9,197 nucleotides of DNA, taken from contig JAGQQQ010000206.1 of NCBI GenBank assembly GCA_020426125.1, forward strand, positions 1-9,197, given 5' to 3'. Shown piece after piece: positions 6,603 to 9,197 of this stretch. Made by a program: the position numbers and the translations under genes. Origin of the DNA: Planctomycetaceae bacterium (GTDB lineage: Bacteria; Planctomycetota; Planctomycetia; Planctomycetales; Planctomycetaceae). Position 1 is the stretch's first letter. Each line of letters opens with the position of its first letter. The notes under the pieces were generated by a model. That model was not told the origin of the DNA, did no database searches, and saw only the letters and a list, made by a program, of their open reading frames with translations.

Positions 6603-9197
6603 CTAAACGCTGAACTGCAGTTCCACGTCGCAAATCTCATAGGGTGCCACCTCGACCTGCACGCGGCCCTCCTCGACTTTGAGCGTTGAGATGGTCTGGC
6701 CACGGAAGTCGACCTGCCGCGCAGTTGTCGGCGGTTTGAAGCATTCGAGAAAAATCGTCCGGGTCCGTCCTTCGGTCTCAAGAAGACGGACGATTGTGCC
6801 GTTTTCGGACTCCAGAATGCGAGTCAATTGGACATTCGCGGCGCCGGTTTGGAAGAACCAGCCCATTTGACTCGACCCGGCGGGACGGGATTGCGTCGGA
6901 ACGACCACCGGCTCTGAGAAGCGGTCCAGCGTCGCCTGCATCGGGTACTTCTCGTCGATGGCAATCGAGAATTGAAAGTTGCGGGCGGTCTCCCCCTCGA
7001 CCAGCAGCATTGTGTCCAGCATTCGTTCCCCGGTCTTTCGATGAAACGGGATCCCGGGGTAGAGGAGCGTCGTTCGAAAGGCATCATCCGCAAGTTCGAT
7101 GTACTGAGGGGCCTCGATCCGTTCCATCTTCACGGCATGCGCCCCCTGCTGCATGGACGCTGTGATGGCGACGTCTTCATGACGCCAGGCGAAACGGCAC
7201 CCGATGTAATTGGTCCAAGGAGACCCGGACGGCATGGTCGACGGCGACAGCTCCAACTCGACATCGATGACGTTCGATCCACGTCTCACGCGAGTTCGTT
7301 GCCGGTAGGTCGCCACGACGTTGCCGGTGGATTCATCGAGCAGATCGCCGAGTGTTTCGATCTCTCCGACAAGCGGGCCTTCACTGAGGGTGCGTGATTC
7401 CCGCATCTGCATCGCGGTATACCAGGTTTTGAATGTTTCCTGTTCCTCCCCTTCGCCGACGGTCACCGTCTTTTCGTTGGCGAACCGGAGAGCGACCTGC
7501 TGACTGATACGATTGGGGCTGCGACGGTAGGTCATCACCTTCGCGATGCCGCCCGTGACGTCGCTCATTTGGACCTCAAAATTGTCGGTTCGCAGGATCA
7601 GGTCTTCGGCCATCGAGGTCTTGCCCCCCGATGTATTGTCAACGGCGTTTTTCTCACTCGCGAGCCAGACAAAGCCACACGGAGGCAACTCTAACTGAAC
7701 GAGGGTCCGGTTGCTGTCCCGTTGCTGGCGAACCACACAGGGATCCGCCGGAGGATGTCCCTCGACCGGCCATTCGATGACCACGCGACGGGGAAACGAG
7801 AGCGGATTGACCACCAGCACCCCGGCGCCTTCTTTGCCCTTGGAGGTCAACAACGGGACCAAAGAACTGTGTGCCTCCTGGAGTGTTTCCGTGAGAGTGG
7901 TATTCGCGGATTCGATGGTCTCCTTGGTCGCCTCCGGATGGGCCGCGTGCACCATCTGATCGAGACCCGTGCGGCGGTCGTTCCCCCTTCGGCTGCGGAT
8001 GAGGTCGCCGATCGCGAGTATCCAGTCTGTTTTCAGGAATTCGTAATAACGCTTCCAGTAACGGATGAAGCGGCTGATCGGGTCCGGCTCCTGTCGGGCG
8101 ACGGAGAACGATAGCGTGGGTGAGAGATATCCTCCCGCTCGAAAGTCAGAGATGCGTCCGGGAGATGTGGTCGTGTCGAAGAAGTCGGCAAAGGTCACGA
8201 ATTTGCCGAGGATCGGACCATACGCATGAGCACGACGGAAGTCTTCCAGAAACGGTGTCTTCATCTCCGGCCAACGAGCGAACGCGACGGCCGCGACATG
8301 GTCGTAGTCCATCGATTCCGACATCCGTACCGGAAACCGGAGCATGCTGCTGGCGCTGTCCGCCGCGAGGGGGATGCGGCTGAAGGCGGGGATCGTGGAG
8401 CCATCGGACCCTTCCCAACGAAGGTTCGTCTGCTCGTCGTCGGGATAGATTCCGTCATCGAGGACGACATGGAGCGCGCCCGTGTACCCGAGTCGGTCTA
8501 GGATCTGCGGCAGGTGACTTCCCACGCCAAACTTCCGGCGACACCAGGTGACCGGTTTGACCCCGAAGAGTTCTTCCAGTTGGTTCCGTCCTAACTCGAG
8601 CTGGTGGAGCGTGGCCTCGAGTGCCAGCAGCGTCGTCCCGAGTTCTTCCTGTTCTCCCCCAAGAATTTCGATCGTCCCGGCCTGAACGGCTTCACGAATG
8701 CGGTCCTTCCAGGCCGGATCTTTTTCAACAGCTGTCTGCCAGTCTTGCCCTCTCATGTACAGGTTCGTCGGCTGACTGGAGGCTAGCAGCGCTGCCAGCT
8801 TGTCGTTGACAAAATCGGGGGACAACAGACACAAGTCGATCAGATAGCTGTCGACGGGGTAAAACCGTTCCCGGCACTCCTGAAGAATCTCGAAACAGTG
8901 GTGCAGATGTTTCTTCGCCGCGACCTCGTCCTGGTGAATCGCGGCCTTCGCGGCGGCGGTGAGTTCCCGCTGCATGTGGACTTCATCGATCTGCGAGAAG
9001 TTTCGCATGTGGCGAGTGAGGAGTTCCGTTTGCAGATGGATCGCCCCGAGTGCCAGAAAGTCCGCGACGAGGCCGGCATCGACTTGGCGCAATTCTCCCA
9101 AGGGCGCCAACGCCTGCGACACCATCTCTTCGCGGTCATGCAGGCCGACGAGCACTTGCGACCCTTCGCGACGCGCTCGTTCGACCCATGTTCCCGG
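6603..9197 (-). CDS. GH38-like protein (alpha-mannosidase fold) without the catalytic Asp; partial at the window edge
   Basis: The frame is open to the right edge, so the start lies outside. 864 residues are visible; numbering here counts from a Val (GTG) codon at 9155, which is internal, with 14 more codons upstream in frame. Residues about 1-100 are mainly helical. About 100-330 match the GH38 N-terminal barrel: FYPVDSYLIDLCLL, TNLYMRGQDWQ, GTIEILGGEQEELG (160-173), then WCRRKFGVGSHLPQIL (204-219), matching the GH38 W..D.FG..xQLPQIL segment. The Asp nucleophile, which also binds zinc, is Arg207 here, and no HHD motif is seen later. About 430-850 are beta-rich and GH38 C-terminal-like (VLVVNPLSFPRRV, PYEICDVELQF end). 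Any HxD motif upstream of the window cannot be judged. I find it most likely a GH38 relative of altered or lost hydrolase activity, probably cytoplasmic, as no signal peptide can be seen. Its gene is the first of the four-gene run. Confidence 0.75.
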   Translation of the reverse strand, partial: PGTWVERARREGSQVLVGLHDREEMVSQALAPLGELRQVDAGLVADFLALGAIHLQTELLTRHMRNFSQIDEVHMQRELTAAAKAAIHQDEVAAKKHLHHCFEILQECRERFYPVDSYLIDLCLLSPDFVNDKLAALLASSQPTNLYMRGQDWQTAVEKDPAWKDRIREAVQAGTIEILGGEQEELGTTLLALEATLHQLELGRNQLEELFGVKPVTWCRRKFGVGSHLPQILDRLGYTGALHVVLDDGIYPDDEQTNLRWEGSDGSTIPAFSRIPLAADSASSMLRFPVRMSESMDYDHVAAVAFARWPEMKTPFLEDFRRAHAYGPILGKFVTFADFFDTTTSPGRISDFRAGGYLSPTLSFSVARQEPDPISRFIRYWKRYYEFLKTDWILAIGDLIRSRRGNDRRTGLDQMVHAAHPEATKETIESANTTLTETLQEAHSSLVPLLTSKGKEGAGVLVVNPLSFPRRVVIEWPVEGHPPADPCVVRQQRDSNRTLVQLELPPCGFVWLASEKNAVDNTSGGKTSMAEDLILRTDNFEVQMSDVTGGIAKVMTYRRSPNRISQQVALRFANEKTVTVGEGEEQETFKTWYTAMQMRESRTLSEGPLVGEIETLGDLLDESTGNVVATYRQRTRVRRGSNVIDVELELSPSTMPSGSPWTNYIGCRFAWRHEDVAITASMQQGAHAVKMERIEAPQYIELADDAFRTTLLYPGIPFHRKTGERMLDTMLLVEGETARNFQFSIAIDEKYPMQATLDRFSEPVVVPTQSRPAGSSQMGWFFQTGAANVQLTRILESENGTIVRLLETEGRTRTIFLECFKPPTTARQVDFRGQTISTLKVEEGRVQVEVAPYEICDVELQFSV

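Noticed and set aside
9153..9155. GTG at 9155 as the true start of the GH38-like protein
   Set aside because: The frame stays open through 14 more codons to the edge (PGTWVERARREGSQ), which look coding, and the GH38 N-terminal strand is not yet covered. The gene is treated as partial.
1..9197. CRISPR arrays, tRNA or rRNA genes, insertion sequences, integrase or toxin-antitoxin genes
   Set aside because: No regularly spaced repeats, cloverleaf-like sequences, transposase motifs or terminal inverted repeats with target duplications were found by eye.

Overview
The window is a GC-rich bacterial segment with almost all coding on the minus strand, so the genes read right to left. I infer a planctomycete. 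The reasons are a decayed ECF sigma factor of the type with the ALVHEAYLRLV and AMRRILID motifs (TIGR02999-like), which is abundant in that phylum, a YegT/NupG-type symporter, a secreted GH2 enzyme and an atypical GH38-like protein. The start codons lack clear Shine-Dalgarno sequences. This placement rests on protein character only, not on any database search.

Layout from right to left, in the direction of transcription: a GH38-like protein that runs off the right edge (9197 to 6603); a 123-nt gap; an Nramp-fold membrane transporter with degenerate metal-binding motifs (6479 to 4755); a 55-nt gap; a nucleoside/sugar:H+ symporter of the NupG/XapB/YegT type (4699 to 3266); a 62-nt gap; and a secreted glycoside hydrolase family 2 enzyme (3203 to 942). 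After a 242-nt spacer comes an ECF sigma factor pseudogene (699 to about 247) with an in-frame TGA and no region 4. Next is a gene-free leader-like stretch with three mutually exclusive hairpin arms. At the far left is the possible start of another minus-strand gene, preceded by a strong Shine-Dalgarno.

The four intact genes are co-directional with short gaps and no convincing terminator, so they could form one transcription unit. A reasonable but unproven reading is a carbohydrate-use module. The exported GH2 enzyme would release a sugar or glycoside, the proton symporter would import it, and the Nramp-fold transporter would move an unknown substrate. The GH38-like protein would act in the cytoplasm, but it lacks the family's nucleophile and metal-binding signatures, so its activity is unclear.

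The most unusual points are the Arg at the expected GH38 nucleophile position, the loss of the DPGN motif in the Nramp-like transporter, a 10-C homopolymer near the start of that same gene, and the broken sigma factor.
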